Source: an uncultured Bacteroidales bacterium (GTDB lineage Bacteria > Bacteroidota > Bacteroidia > Bacteroidales > UBA932). From it: DNA of 64,000 bases. Position numbers and translations under genes: made by a program. Below, piece after piece: positions 44,740-52,648 of this stretch (positions are counted from its first letter, which is position 1; each line of letters starts with the position of its first letter). The notes beneath the pieces were generated by a model. That model did not search any database, was not told where the DNA came from, and worked only from the letters and a program-made list of their open reading frames with translations. Where the stretch lies: contig ONMJ01000001.1 of NCBI GenBank assembly GCA_900318955.1, positions 146,656 to 210,655 of the forward strand, given 5' to 3'.

Positions 44740-45378
44740 TTACGAATCTTTCTTTCTTTTACTCGATGCAAGCGAAATCATTATGTTACGGATTGAGAAA
44801 ACGATTGCAAACTGGCCTATGACCAGTACCCAGTCGTGGCGGATCAGACCATAGGCAATAATCATCAGGGATCCTGCGACTGCGAGAATCCAGTGTCCGA
44901 GTGGAAGGATTGATTCTTTTCGCTTCATACTGTAGACAAGCTGGTATACTCCTCGGATTTCATATGTGAACTGTCCGATCATTCCGAGAGCCAAAAGGCC
45001 TGGGGGAACCTTCTCATTCATAAGGAAATCGTGGGTAAAGGCCGGAAAATCGCGGAGCATCAGTCCGATAATTAGAACCGGGAACAGAGCCTGTGCGACG
45101 AAAACCCACCTCGGAGTATTCTTGTATAGTCCCATGATGGCAATGTTCCACATATAAATATAATATCCAATACTCTCGCCGAAGATAATCGAGAAATCCT
45201 TTCGTAGCCAGCCATAGATATAGAGGACAATTGCGCCGATGCTGCTCATTACCCAGTAGATCCCGGGGGAGACCACTTCATGAGCCTTTTCGGATAAGTA
45301 CCATTGAACCACAATCCGTACGCCATAGATGGCCATACCGGCAAGTCCAAGCAAATATACCCATAGCGGACTGTCCAT
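44740..45378 (-). CDS. Lipid-A-disaccharide synthase N-terminal (LABN) domain membrane protein
   Basis: 212 aa with five or six hydrophobic segments arranged as two LABN-like halves: GLAGMAIYGVRIVVQWYLSE with WVMSSIGAIVLYIYGWLRKD, and GMIGQFTYEIRGVYQLVYSM with HWILAVAGSLMIIAYGLIRH. Stand-alone LABN proteins occur near glycosyltransferase or lipid-modification genes in Bacteroidetes and resemble small lipid transporters. It follows the fused acyltransferase gene by 2 nt, so it probably handles the lipid that the acyltransferase makes. Confidence 0.82.
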   Translation of the reverse strand: MDSPLWVYLLGLAGMAIYGVRIVVQWYLSEKAHEVVSPGIYWVMSSIGAIVLYIYGWLRKDFSIIFGESIGYYIYMWNIAIMGLYKNTPRWVFVAQALFPVLIIGLMLRDFPAFTHDFLMNEKVPPGLLALGMIGQFTYEIRGVYQLVYSMKRKESILPLGHWILAVAGSLMIIAYGLIRHDWVLVIGQFAIVFSIRNIMISLASSKRKKDS

Positions 45379-45380
45379 AC

Positions 45381-47210
45381 CTAAATCTGGGCGTTAGCTC
45401 CGTAGAAACGGGTTAATGTCTTATTCTGAAGGTCCTCAGGCAGCCCTCGTAGGAGGGACTTTAGCGTCTGGACCGGGAATTCGGAAAGGCGCAAGAAGAT
45501 CAAACCGTCAAGGGAATTGTTGAATAGGGGATCCACATTAAAGCAAGCCAGTTTGGCGGAGCAGCTGAAGTACTTTCTGAAGAGGACCGGAAGACGATAT
45601 TTCCCGTCTGAAAGGGCACCGAGAAGGCGGTCAAAAGTATCTACGTTGCCTTTAACACCGGCGAGGAGATCATCTGGATTGATGGTCATGTAATCAGGCT
45701 TGAAGGGATTGGTTGGAACAACAATCTTCTCTGCACCTGGTAAAGAAAAAGAATTCTCAAAGAAACGTACGATGAGACTCTTATAGAAGTCGGGAATAGC
45801 ATTGCTGACGCTCACAGGACCTGTAACATATTCCACCTGAGGCGACCTTGTCATAGTGACCGCAAGACCGGCAAGGAGCAGTTTAAGAGGCTGTACTTCC
45901 CTCTGATATTTGCCTATGACAAAGGACCTTCCAAGCTCCATGCAACGGGAGAGCAGAGCCTCCGACTGAGGAGAATAGTTAAACAGGGAAGCGCAATATA
46001 TTCCTTTGATTCCGCCTCTCTCCTTAAGAATCTCCCCGCATGGACCTAGCCTGTATGCTCCGACAATCTCCTCTGATGGGACATTCCAAAGGACCATTTG
46101 CCAGTAATATTCGTCATAGCTGTCAGTATCAGTATTGAGTCCCGTACCTTCTCCAATCGCCCTGAAAGTCTCCTCTCGAAGCCGGCATAGTTCCTTCATG
46201 AAGGAAGGGGCTTCGTTTGGGTGGAAAAGGAACATCTTGTAATCCCCGGAGGAAAACAGCAGGTTGTCGCTTTCAAGACGTCTTGCATCGGCAAGAATCA
46301 AATCCTTTGAAACAGGGGCGTCAATTGGCTCAAACTTGGATTCCTTAGAGGTTTGAGCCGGCTTTTCGCATTGTGCCTGAAGGGCATAGCAGCGGCTTCT
46401 AAGATATCTTCCGAGCGAGGGAACGTCGAATCCTTCCATCTCGGAGAGGGTTATCGGCTGCCCGATTCTTACTTTTACTACCGTCCCTTTCTTATTGAAC
46501 ATTTCATGAACAAGGCGGATGGTACGAAGTCTCGGGTGGATGCGGCCGAGAATGTGGAACATCTTGGAATTCTCACCTTCGAAATAGATGGGAATAACGG
46601 GAAGAGAAGATTTTTTTATCAGCTTGATTATATTCTCCGCCCATGGAATGTCCTCGACAATCTTATTCTCTCCGGGGGCAGTCCTGTTCTTCCCTTTTTG
46701 CCATGTGGCTACTTCGCCTGCCGGGAAGAATCCCAGCGGTTTCCCTTCGGCAATATGGCCGAGGGCGGCCCTTATGCCTGTGATACTTTTACTTCCTCCG
46801 GAAGAGAAATTGTCTACAGGAATGAAGCTGTCGCGAAGACCTGGGATCATCGTCAGCATAAAAGTAGTGAGAATCCGGAAATCCGGTCTGCGCCTTCCGA
46901 CTATCGAATTGAGAATCAGCCCGTCTATGCTCCCGAAATGGTGGTTGGAGACAGTGAAAAACCCTCCTTCGCGTGGAATGAGCTCCAGCTGCTCTGAAGG
47001 AATCTCGAACGAGACCCCTATCTCTTCCAATGTATGGTCCGACATATCGGCACCTTTGGCGGTCGGATATTTCTCTTGAATCCGGTTTACCTTATCTATT
47101 TCCAGGATTCTTATAATCATTGCTGAAAGCCATCTTCCGACAGCTCCTTTCAGACCCAGGGATTTCTGGAGATCCTCAGCTTCGAATACTGTTACCTTTT
47201 TCTCTTCCAT
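45381..47210 (-). CDS. Fused PlsC-GNAT acyltransferase (OlsF/GlsF-like aminolipid synthase)
   Basis: 609 aa. The N-terminal half is a PlsC-type O-acyltransferase with the HX4D box in SNHHFGSIDG and FFPAGEVATW, PVIPIYFEGENS. The C-terminal half (from about 315) is the GNAT-like N-acyltransferase of the OlsB/hemolysin family (LREETFRAIGEGTGL, YDEYYWQMVLWN, GAYRLGPC, LSRCMELGRSFV). Fusions of this kind (OlsF) N- then O-acylate an amino acid to give ornithine, lysine or glycine lipids. ATG at 47210 is chosen; the frame's earlier TTG at 47222 lies inside the promoter box. Confidence 0.82.
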   Translation of the reverse strand: MEEKKVTVFEAEDLQKSLGLKGAVGRWLSAMIIRILEIDKVNRIQEKYPTAKGADMSDHTLEEIGVSFEIPSEQLELIPREGGFFTVSNHHFGSIDGLILNSIVGRRRPDFRILTTFMLTMIPGLRDSFIPVDNFSSGGSKSITGIRAALGHIAEGKPLGFFPAGEVATWQKGKNRTAPGENKIVEDIPWAENIIKLIKKSSLPVIPIYFEGENSKMFHILGRIHPRLRTIRLVHEMFNKKGTVVKVRIGQPITLSEMEGFDVPSLGRYLRSRCYALQAQCEKPAQTSKESKFEPIDAPVSKDLILADARRLESDNLLFSSGDYKMFLFHPNEAPSFMKELCRLREETFRAIGEGTGLNTDTDSYDEYYWQMVLWNVPSEEIVGAYRLGPCGEILKERGGIKGIYCASLFNYSPQSEALLSRCMELGRSFVIGKYQREVQPLKLLLAGLAVTMTRSPQVEYVTGPVSVSNAIPDFYKSLIVRFFENSFSLPGAEKIVVPTNPFKPDYMTINPDDLLAGVKGNVDTFDRLLGALSDGKYRLPVLFRKYFSCSAKLACFNVDPLFNNSLDGLIFLRLSEFPVQTLKSLLRGLPEDLQNKTLTRFYGANAQI

Positions 47211-47219
47211 AAGAAGTAA

Positions 47220-47227
47220 CAAAGATA
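47220..47227 (-). promoter_or_regulatory. Promoter -7 box for the acyltransferase-LABN operon
   Basis: Minus-strand TATCTTTG matches TAnnTTTG 9 nt upstream of the ATG at 47210, implying an almost leaderless mRNA. Confidence 0.5.
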
Positions 47228-47260
47228 CATAATTGCTTTGAAGAATAGAAGAATAATTAA

Positions 47261-47286
47261 GAAAAAACCTCCCTGCGAGAGGGAGG
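47261..47286 (-). terminator. Rho-independent terminator
   Basis: CCTCCCT (47268-47274) and AGGGAGG (47280-47286) form a 7-bp stem with a 5-nt loop. The minus strand then reads TTTTTTC. It ends transcription coming from the CMD-DIP1984 genes and the structured RNA region. Confidence 0.8.
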
Positions 47287-47288
47287 TC

Positions 47289-47448
47289 GCCTTGGCAGCC
47301 GGCACGCGGTAGTAAAATGTACGCCGTAAAATGTGCGCCTGTACGTTGTGATGAGCCTTACAATACTGTCTGGGAACGGCTCCGTTTCCCGATCAATGTG
47401 TTGGACGATTTTACCTCCCGTCCGGAGGTGTGCCCGCTCTGCCTCGGC
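47289..47448. ncRNA. Candidate structured RNA, 6S-like shape (strand uncertain)
   Basis: A non-coding stretch of about 160 nt whose two ends pair: GCC-GGCAG-GGCAC (47289-47305) with GTGCC-CTGCC-GGC (47430-47448), 13 pairs broken by small internal loops. Inside are an apical stem GGGAA(CG)...(CG)TTCCC (47372-47390) and a side hairpin ACCTCC/GGAGGT (47413-47429). Closing stem, open bubble with a small hairpin and apical stem are the layout of 6S RNA. On the plus strand seven T's follow the closing stem; on the minus strand a hairpin terminator follows. Not in any ORF. The family cannot be named without a covariance search. Confidence 0.4.
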
Positions 47449-47453
47449 TTTTT

Positions 47454-47906
47454 TTACAATAAATCCGTCATCCAGTTGGCCTGCTGCAGGGAAGAGTCCA
47501 GCTCGCGGAGCTCTTTCGACAGAGAGTCCACTTTCTTTTGCAATTCGGTGACATCGATTGTGCGGACAAACTTTATCTCATTACGGGAGTAGCGGTCGCT
47601 GCGGACATTGGCGGCCTCAAGGACGGCACGGAGGGTAGAGAGATGGAGGGAAAGGACATCCTTTGCGGCGATGATTTCCGTCAGAGTCTTTCCTCCCCAG
47701 GTTGTCTCCTGATTAGTTTTGTTAATTCTTACAATCAGGCTTTCCAGCTCCTTGAGCGAGGCGTTCAGTTCTACGAAAAGGTCCTCCGGTTTCTCTGCCG
47801 GGGAGTCACCTTCCTGAACTTTTACGTTATTCGAGAGTCTGTCTTTAAGTTGGGCGAGTCGCTTTTGAAGGTCCGCCCGCTGGTTCAATGCTTCTGCTAA
47901 TTTCAT
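47454..47906 (-). CDS. DIP1984 family protein (septicolysin-like, coiled-coil)
   Basis: 150 aa, cytoplasmic. MKLAEALNQRADLQKRLAQL, then NVKVQEGDSPAEKPEDLFVE, LESLIVRINKTNQ and TLTEIIAAKDVLSLHLSTLR, ending VDSLSKELRELDSSLQQANW, match the DIP1984/septicolysin family. Predicted to be two helical coiled-coil hairpins. Function is not established; the 'septicolysin' name comes from a cytolysin fraction and may mislead. Follows the CMD gene by 11 nt; the structured RNA and terminator are immediately downstream. Confidence 0.82.
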   Translation of the reverse strand: MKLAEALNQRADLQKRLAQLKDRLSNNVKVQEGDSPAEKPEDLFVELNASLKELESLIVRINKTNQETTWGGKTLTEIIAAKDVLSLHLSTLRAVLEAANVRSDRYSRNEIKFVRTIDVTELQKKVDSLSKELRELDSSLQQANWMTDLL

Positions 47907-47917
47907 ATTTGAATCGT

Positions 47918-48541
47918 TTAATTATCGAGAACAACCGAAAGAGCCCCTCTCAGGCGTTCGGCTTCTTCGTGACCGACTTTTTCTTCTAGGAGAGAGGGCA
48001 AAGCCCTTAATTCATCATCTGTAACTCCCATGTTTCTGGCTCCGGAGACATGAGCGATAAGCTGGGGTTCGCAGCCTTGAAGGGCGGAAATGGCGGATAC
48101 CGTCACAATTTCCCTGTCGGCAAAAGTCAGGTTGTTGCGGGCGAAAATATCGCCGAACAGATGGGCCTTGAGATAATAATCTGTAGCTGGGACGAAACTA
48201 TATTCAAAAGGCTTCCCGGTAAGCTGTGTCTGGACAGCTGTGCCTTGTTTGAGAGCGTCATAATCTTCCGGAAGTGGATCGGCGTCCTTTCCGGGATTAT
48301 CATTGATCCCTTCGGCCTTACGGGCTGCAAGCACCTTTTGCAAAGTGCCGAGAGCGTTTAGAGAACGGGGAAATCCTGTGTAGGCGTATAATTGCGAAAG
48401 CGCTTCCTTCGCTTCGCTGATGGTAAGTCCGTTATCAAGAGCTTCGGTGAGAGCCTTGGAAAGGCCGGCCTGATCGCCTTTAGCTTCAAAGGCAGCGATT
48501 ACGGCAAGACCCTTCCTGCGTGGTGTAAGTGTCTGATTCAT
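47918..48541 (-). CDS. Carboxymuconolactone decarboxylase (CMD) family protein
   Basis: 207 aa with two CMD/AhpD-like helical domains (residues 15-75: LTEALDNGLTISEAKEALSQ and YAYTGFPRSLNALGTLQKVL; residues 125-200: DIFARNNLTFADREIVTVSA). The catalytic CxxC of AhpD is absent; only one Cys (GCEPQLIAHV) lies near the second site, so peroxidase activity is unlikely. Such genes often accompany AraC regulators, hydrolases and cyclophilin-like proteins, all of which occur within 5 kb. First gene of a two-gene unit with DIP1984. Confidence 0.82.
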   Translation of the reverse strand: MNQTLTPRRKGLAVIAAFEAKGDQAGLSKALTEALDNGLTISEAKEALSQLYAYTGFPRSLNALGTLQKVLAARKAEGINDNPGKDADPLPEDYDALKQGTAVQTQLTGKPFEYSFVPATDYYLKAHLFGDIFARNNLTFADREIVTVSAISALQGCEPQLIAHVSGARNMGVTDDELRALPSLLEEKVGHEEAERLRGALSVVLDN

Positions 48542-48552
48542 ATCAATATTAT

Positions 48553-48583
48553 CTAAATTATTCGCATTGATTTCGGCCCCAAA
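48553..48583 (-). promoter_or_regulatory. Promoter of the CMD-DIP1984 unit
   Basis: Minus-strand TTTG (48580-48583), 19-nt spacer and TAATTTAG (48553-48560, one mismatch to TAnnTTTG). The leader to the ATG at 48541 would be only about 5 nt. Confidence 0.5.
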
Positions 48584-48657
48584 TAGACGGGCAGCATTAT
48601 CTGAAAATACATCTTTAGGAGAAACTCCAGGAGGAGGGAATCATATGGCTGTGAATA

Positions 48658-49560
48658 TCAATCTGTGACCATGCCATTTTTTTGAACAAGTGTCATTACA
48701 TACAACTCGTGGATCTCCCTGTCGTAGCCGTCGTAAAAGCCTTTCGGCATACCGAGAACGATGCGGGCGCCACGGTTGGAGAGGACTACGAGTTCGCCGG
48801 AAAGGGGATTGACGCAAAGACCTTCGATTTCGCCGGCTTTTCGGAAGGATGTCATATTCATATACATGGTGACTTCGGCTTCGTCTAAAAGGGTTTTCCC
48901 GGAATCCTTATAAGGCAGACAGACATAAAGGTGGTCGGCCTCATCCTTGTCGGCATCCCCATCGTCGCAAGAGATAAGTATCCTGCCATCATCAAGGCAG
49001 AATATGCCCTGCTGGAGGGAAGGGGCGGGGTTTAGGGCTACCTTACCAATATATGATCCGTCAGATAGGTCGTAGCAATAGAGGTGGCTCCCGTTGACCC
49101 AATCTGCCATCCATACGAGGTCTCTTTTGCGATCCACTGCAAGTCCGCAGCATTCCACTTGACCGGATTCCTTTTCCCATGTGATGGACCTCTTGTACTC
49201 GAGAGTTCCGGCATCATAGATGGCTACCTGGATGTTCTTTCCCTCGCCGTCCATGAAGTACTCGCATCCTGCGTAGATTTCGCCCTTGTACACATCGATG
49301 TCGCCGATGTGGTTTGGTGCGGGGGAGCCTGCGGTTATGGATGTAAAAGGATTCTCATTCGAAAGGACGAGTTCCCCATCTATTGTGTATTTATACAGGG
49401 CAGTCGATCCTGAGACATAGTAGAATTCCCCGTCGCAGGCGACACCCTGGCGGCCCTCGACCTCAATCACTTCTTTCGATGAAGCGGAATCGGCTTTACG
49501 ATTTTGCACGCACGAAATAGCTAAGAGACAGAGAAGGGAAAGGACTAATATTCTTTTCAT
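48658..49560 (-). CDS. Beta-propeller lipoprotein (NHL/SMP-30-like)
   Basis: 300 aa lipoprotein (lipobox LLAISCVQN). Repeating strand-turn units such as EGRQGVACDGEFYYVSGSTA, LYKYTIDGELVLSN, AVDRKRDLVWMADWVNG and EGLCVNPLSGELVVLSNRGA indicate a six-bladed propeller. The substrate is unknown; a surface-binding role is likely. Monogenic, divergent from the phosphodiester glycosidase gene; a possible -7 box (minus-strand TATATTTA) is near 49597-49604. Confidence 0.65.
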   Translation of the reverse strand: MKRILVLSLLCLLAISCVQNRKADSASSKEVIEVEGRQGVACDGEFYYVSGSTALYKYTIDGELVLSNENPFTSITAGSPAPNHIGDIDVYKGEIYAGCEYFMDGEGKNIQVAIYDAGTLEYKRSITWEKESGQVECCGLAVDRKRDLVWMADWVNGSHLYCYDLSDGSYIGKVALNPAPSLQQGIFCLDDGRILISCDDGDADKDEADHLYVCLPYKDSGKTLLDEAEVTMYMNMTSFRKAGEIEGLCVNPLSGELVVLSNRGARIVLGMPKGFYDGYDREIHELYVMTLVQKNGMVTD

Positions 49561-49610
49561 CTTTTAATGGTTCATACTTGGTTTGATGAGATAAATATAA
49601 TCATTTTTTA

Positions 49611-49618
49611 TATATTTG
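49611..49618 (+). promoter_or_regulatory. Promoter -7 box for phosphodiester glycosidase 1
   Basis: TATATTTG matches TAnnTTTG. The box lies inside the 5' part of the long open frame that starts at 49567, so the real start must be downstream (49693 or 49696). Confidence 0.6.
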
Positions 49619-49692
49619 TGCCATCAAGATTAGACTATGGCAATTCCGGCAATTCTGTACTCGCTGATGATGAATATCAAACAATTAGTCAT

Positions 49693-50544
49693 ATGATGGG
49701 AACCTATAGGAATTTTATTCTGGTCGTATCGGCGGCGTTGCTGCTGGGGCAAATGGAATTGTTCTCTCAGACCCGTGCTGATTCGCTCTCATGGGCTGAA
49801 GCGAAGTGGGAATGGACAGATCTTGGAAAGGGTGCAAGAGCCGCTTCCGTGCAGCTTACCCTATTTGAAAGTACGCAGTGTGTCTCCATAGTAGAGTTCC
49901 CTTCAAGGCGGTTCCGCCCTGCAATTGTCCATGCTCCGGGACCGGAATGTTCGACGACGGATACGCTTGCAATAAGGGCAAAGGGGCGCTTTGCAATAAA
50001 CGGCAGCTACTTCAATATGAAGCGCTTGGTCCCTCATACTTTCTTCGCTCTCAATCATAAGATTGTGGGTGAACCAAGGCCAAATGAGCATTCCCGTTCT
50101 AATGGAATTCTTGCCATCAAAGGGAAGAAGATGGAAATCTTCCCTCATGATACCCTTCGTAACGATTATTACCGTCGCCACTATGATGCGGCAATCGCAA
50201 CCGGACCGATCCTTCTTCTTGACGGGGTCCCCGGCTCTTTTCGCGAAGGTTGGTCTTTTGCCGAGATGCGCCATCCTCGTTCCATGGTCGGATGGAGAGA
50301 GGACGGAACGGCCTGCATAGTAGTCGTCGACGGCCGTTTTAAAGGTCAAGGGGAAGGGATGTCACTTCCTGAAATGGTAGCTCTATGCCGCCTTTTAGGC
50401 CTTAAAGATGCCATCAACCTTGATGGCGGCGGCTCTGCGACAATATGGACCGACAAGACGGGGATCCTCAATCATCCGTATGATAACCATAAGTTTGATC
50501 ACGAAGGAGCGAGGAAGGTCCCTAATATCCTTGTTTTTCGGTAG
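49693..50544 (+). CDS. Exported phosphodiester glycosidase (NAGPA family), copy 1
   Basis: 283 aa from ATG 49693 (MMGTYRNFILVVSAALLLGQ), an SPI signal that makes this the right start. NAGPA-type core: AIRAKGRFAINGSYFN, GILAIKGKKMEI, MVGWREDGTACIVVVDGRF, EMVALCRLLGLKDAINLDGG and GGSATIWTDK. The family removes GlcNAc from phosphodiester-linked sugars, as in the mammalian uncovering enzyme. Convergent with araC-type regulator gene (12-nt gap). No neighbouring carbohydrate genes; substrate unknown. Confidence 0.82.
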   Translation: MMGTYRNFILVVSAALLLGQMELFSQTRADSLSWAEAKWEWTDLGKGARAASVQLTLFESTQCVSIVEFPSRRFRPAIVHAPGPECSTTDTLAIRAKGRFAINGSYFNMKRLVPHTFFALNHKIVGEPRPNEHSRSNGILAIKGKKMEIFPHDTLRNDYYRRHYDAAIATGPILLLDGVPGSFREGWSFAEMRHPRSMVGWREDGTACIVVVDGRFKGQGEGMSLPEMVALCRLLGLKDAINLDGGGSATIWTDKTGILNHPYDNHKFDHEGARKVPNILVFR

Positions 50545-50556
50545 TATCAGATAGCC

Positions 50557-51450
50557 TTATTGACCCAGAAATTGTCGCGGAGTGATCCCCGCGACTTTTT
50601 TGAATATGCGGTTGAAGTGGTGGGGATAGTCAAAACCGAGAAGATGTGAGGTTTCGCTGACATTGTATCCTTGCATAAGAAGATTCTTCCCTTTCTCGAC
50701 TATAAAAGAATGGATATAACCTATTGCGGTCCCGCCCGTTGCTTTGTGGATCATGTCGCCGAGGTAGCGTGGCGAATAGGCCAGTTCGGAAGCGCAGTAT
50801 TTTACAGTAGGGACACCGCCATCAGTCTGTTTCCCGTCCGCATAGTAGTTGATGAGAAGCTGATGAAAACGTTTCAGCATGTCGGAAGAGTCTTTGTCTT
50901 CAGCGGAAATCTGTCTTAGGTAAATGCGGTTGCAGTATTCCAGAATCACATGGATATATCCCAGAAGCAGGGAGCGAAGCGAGGGGGAGTCCTCATTTTC
51001 CTGAAGTTCATGTCTCATCTGGACGAGTAGCTGGGTGATTCGCCCCCATTCAGCGGTAGTGGTGCGTAGGGAATCAGTATAAAAATATGAAAAGAAACGG
51101 TATCCCTGCAACTGCTTCTCCATCTCTCTCCCCTTGAATAATTCTGGCGACCAAAGCAGTGCCCATCCTGTCACCGGAACCAGCTCTCCGTTATCCTCTT
51201 TTCCTCCGATCTGTCCCGGAGCAAGGGCTAGGATGGATCCGTCTGAAGCGTCAAACATCTTCATCCCATAGGTGAGTCGTTTTGGAAATTCGGGCTGAAT
51301 GAAAAGCGCGTATACACCATAGTTATTCAGGCTGGTGTGTATTGGAGAGACCTCGTCATAATGGACGATGCTCACTAGTGGATGGAGAATAGGAGCATTC
51401 ACAAAGGAGGCATATATATTGGGATCAGAGAGTTGCAGAACCTTTTTCAT
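50557..51450 (-). CDS. AraC-family transcriptional regulator
   Basis: 297 aa. Cupin-like N-terminal sensing half (PTSLNN-type TSLNNYGVYALFIQPEFPKR), then a C-terminal double HTH: VKYCASELAYSPRYLGDMIH and ETSHLLGFDYPHHFNRIFKK, ending VAGITPRQFLGQ. Divergent from the hydrolase-cyclophilin genes, with direct and inverted repeats between them, so it most likely controls those genes and itself. Inducer unknown. Confidence 0.86.
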   Translation of the reverse strand: MKKVLQLSDPNIYASFVNAPILHPLVSIVHYDEVSPIHTSLNNYGVYALFIQPEFPKRLTYGMKMFDASDGSILALAPGQIGGKEDNGELVPVTGWALLWSPELFKGREMEKQLQGYRFFSYFYTDSLRTTTAEWGRITQLLVQMRHELQENEDSPSLRSLLLGYIHVILEYCNRIYLRQISAEDKDSSDMLKRFHQLLINYYADGKQTDGGVPTVKYCASELAYSPRYLGDMIHKATGGTAIGYIHSFIVEKGKNLLMQGYNVSETSHLLGFDYPHHFNRIFKKVAGITPRQFLGQ

Positions 51451-51476
51451 ATGTGAAATTTGGGGTAATAACAGTG

Positions 51477-51484
51477 CAAATATA
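51477..51484 (-). promoter_or_regulatory. Promoter -7 box for the AraC gene
   Basis: Minus-strand TATATTTG matches TAnnTTTG, 26 nt upstream of the AraC ATG. Confidence 0.55.
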
Positions 51485-51496
51485 TGAAAAGTCTGC

Positions 51497-51541
51497 GTTA
51501 TTGGTTAATATTGGATAATTTTCTGTTATATTTTATCCAAA
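51497..51541. promoter_or_regulatory. Candidate AraC operator (direct and inverted repeats)
   Basis: Two abutting 10-bp direct repeats, TATTGGTTAA (51497-51506) and TATTGGATAA (51507-51516), are followed after 14 nt by TTATCCAAATA (51531-51541), the reverse of nearly the same motif. TTGGATAA/TTATCCAA is an exact 8-bp inverted pair. The direct repeats lie one helix turn apart, as AraC half-sites do, over the -33 zone of the AraC gene and upstream of the hydrolase promoter. Confidence 0.5.
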
Positions 51542-51550
51542 TATACCCCG

Positions 51551-51558
51551 TACATTTG
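51551..51558 (+). promoter_or_regulatory. Promoter -7 box for the hydrolase-cyclophilin unit
   Basis: TACATTTG matches TAnnTTTG, 14 nt upstream of the hydrolase ATG. The right arm of the operator candidate ends 9 nt upstream of it. Confidence 0.55.
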
Positions 51559-51572
51559 CAAAAACCCTGAAT

Positions 51573-52646
51573 ATGAAGCATTTTATCCCCATCGCCCTCG
51601 CATCCCTGATGCTGCTTGGCTGCAAAACAAACACTAAAGATATGAGTACGCTTACACTTACCCAGGAGTGGGACAAGACATTCCCCAAATCAGAACTTGT
51701 CAATCATTGCAAAGTGACTTTCCACAACCGCTATGGCATTGAACTGGCGGCCGATATGTATGTACCCAAGGATGCTGAAGGCAAACTTCCGGGAGTTGCG
51801 GTCAGCGGCCCCTTCGGCGCTGTAAAAGAGCAGAGTAGCGGCCTGTACGCCCAGCATATGGCTGAGCGGGGTTTCGTCGCTGTAGCTTTCGATCCGTCTT
51901 TCACCGGAGAATCAGGTGGAGAGCCTCGCAGAATGGCTTCTCCCGATATCAATACTGAAGATTTCCTTGCCGCGGTAGATTTCCTTTCTACCTGTGACCT
52001 GGTTGATCCCGAGCGTATCGGTATCATCGGTATCTGCGGTTTTGGTGGTATGGCAGTAAATGCTGCCGCTTTGGATCCCCGTATCAAGGCTACGATGGCT
52101 TCTACCATGTACGATATGAGTAAAGTCAATGTCGAGGGCTACTTCGCAAGTGAAGACACTCCTTCCCAGCGTATGGAAAAACGCAAGGCTCTGGCGGCGC
52201 AGCGTACCGAGGACTATAAAAATGGAACATACAAGAGGGCAGGCGGCGTTATTGATCCGCTTCCGGACGATGCTCCATGGTTTGTGAAAGATTACCATGC
52301 ATATTACAAGACTCCTCGCGGATATCACAAGAGAAGCGGGAACTCCAATGACGGATGGAATGTCATCGGATGCCAGAGCTTCATGAATCAGCCGCTTCTC
52401 TGCTGGGCTCAGGAGATTGAGAACCCCGTGCTATTGATTCATGGAGAGAGGGCTCACAGCCGCTATTTCAGCGAATATGCCTTTGAGCGTATGACAGGGA
52501 AGCACGTGGAAGGGGAGAGCGCCAAAGAGGGAAACAAAGAGCTTCTCATTATACCCGGGGCTTCCCATGTGGATCTCTATGACGATGTCGCCGGAGTAAT
52601 TCCTTACGACAAGATTGAATCCTTCTTCAAAGACAATCTTAAGTAG
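51573..52646 (+). CDS. Alpha/beta hydrolase lipoprotein (YcjY-like)
   Basis: 357 aa. Lipobox LASLMLLGCKT. GVAVSGPFGAVKEQSSGLYA, FVAVAFDPSFTGESGGEP and the nucleophile elbow IGICGFGGMAVNAA (Cys at the nucleophile place, GICGFGG, rather than the usual Ser) mark the dienelactone-hydrolase-like family; LLIHGERAHSRYFS and IPGASHVDLYDD give the Asp/Glu and His. Cys nucleophiles are known from dienelactone hydrolases. First gene of a two-gene unit with a cyclophilin-like lipoprotein, facing the AraC gene. Confidence 0.82.
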   Translation: MKHFIPIALASLMLLGCKTNTKDMSTLTLTQEWDKTFPKSELVNHCKVTFHNRYGIELAADMYVPKDAEGKLPGVAVSGPFGAVKEQSSGLYAQHMAERGFVAVAFDPSFTGESGGEPRRMASPDINTEDFLAAVDFLSTCDLVDPERIGIIGICGFGGMAVNAAALDPRIKATMASTMYDMSKVNVEGYFASEDTPSQRMEKRKALAAQRTEDYKNGTYKRAGGVIDPLPDDAPWFVKDYHAYYKTPRGYHKRSGNSNDGWNVIGCQSFMNQPLLCWAQEIENPVLLIHGERAHSRYFSEYAFERMTGKHVEGESAKEGNKELLIIPGASHVDLYDDVAGVIPYDKIESFFKDNLK

Positions 52647-52648
52647 AC

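Noticed and set aside
46353..46997. A 214-codon plus-strand frame inside the acyltransferase gene
   Set aside because: Antisense shadow; its sequence has no family-like motifs, while the minus-strand protein has HX4D and GNAT signatures.
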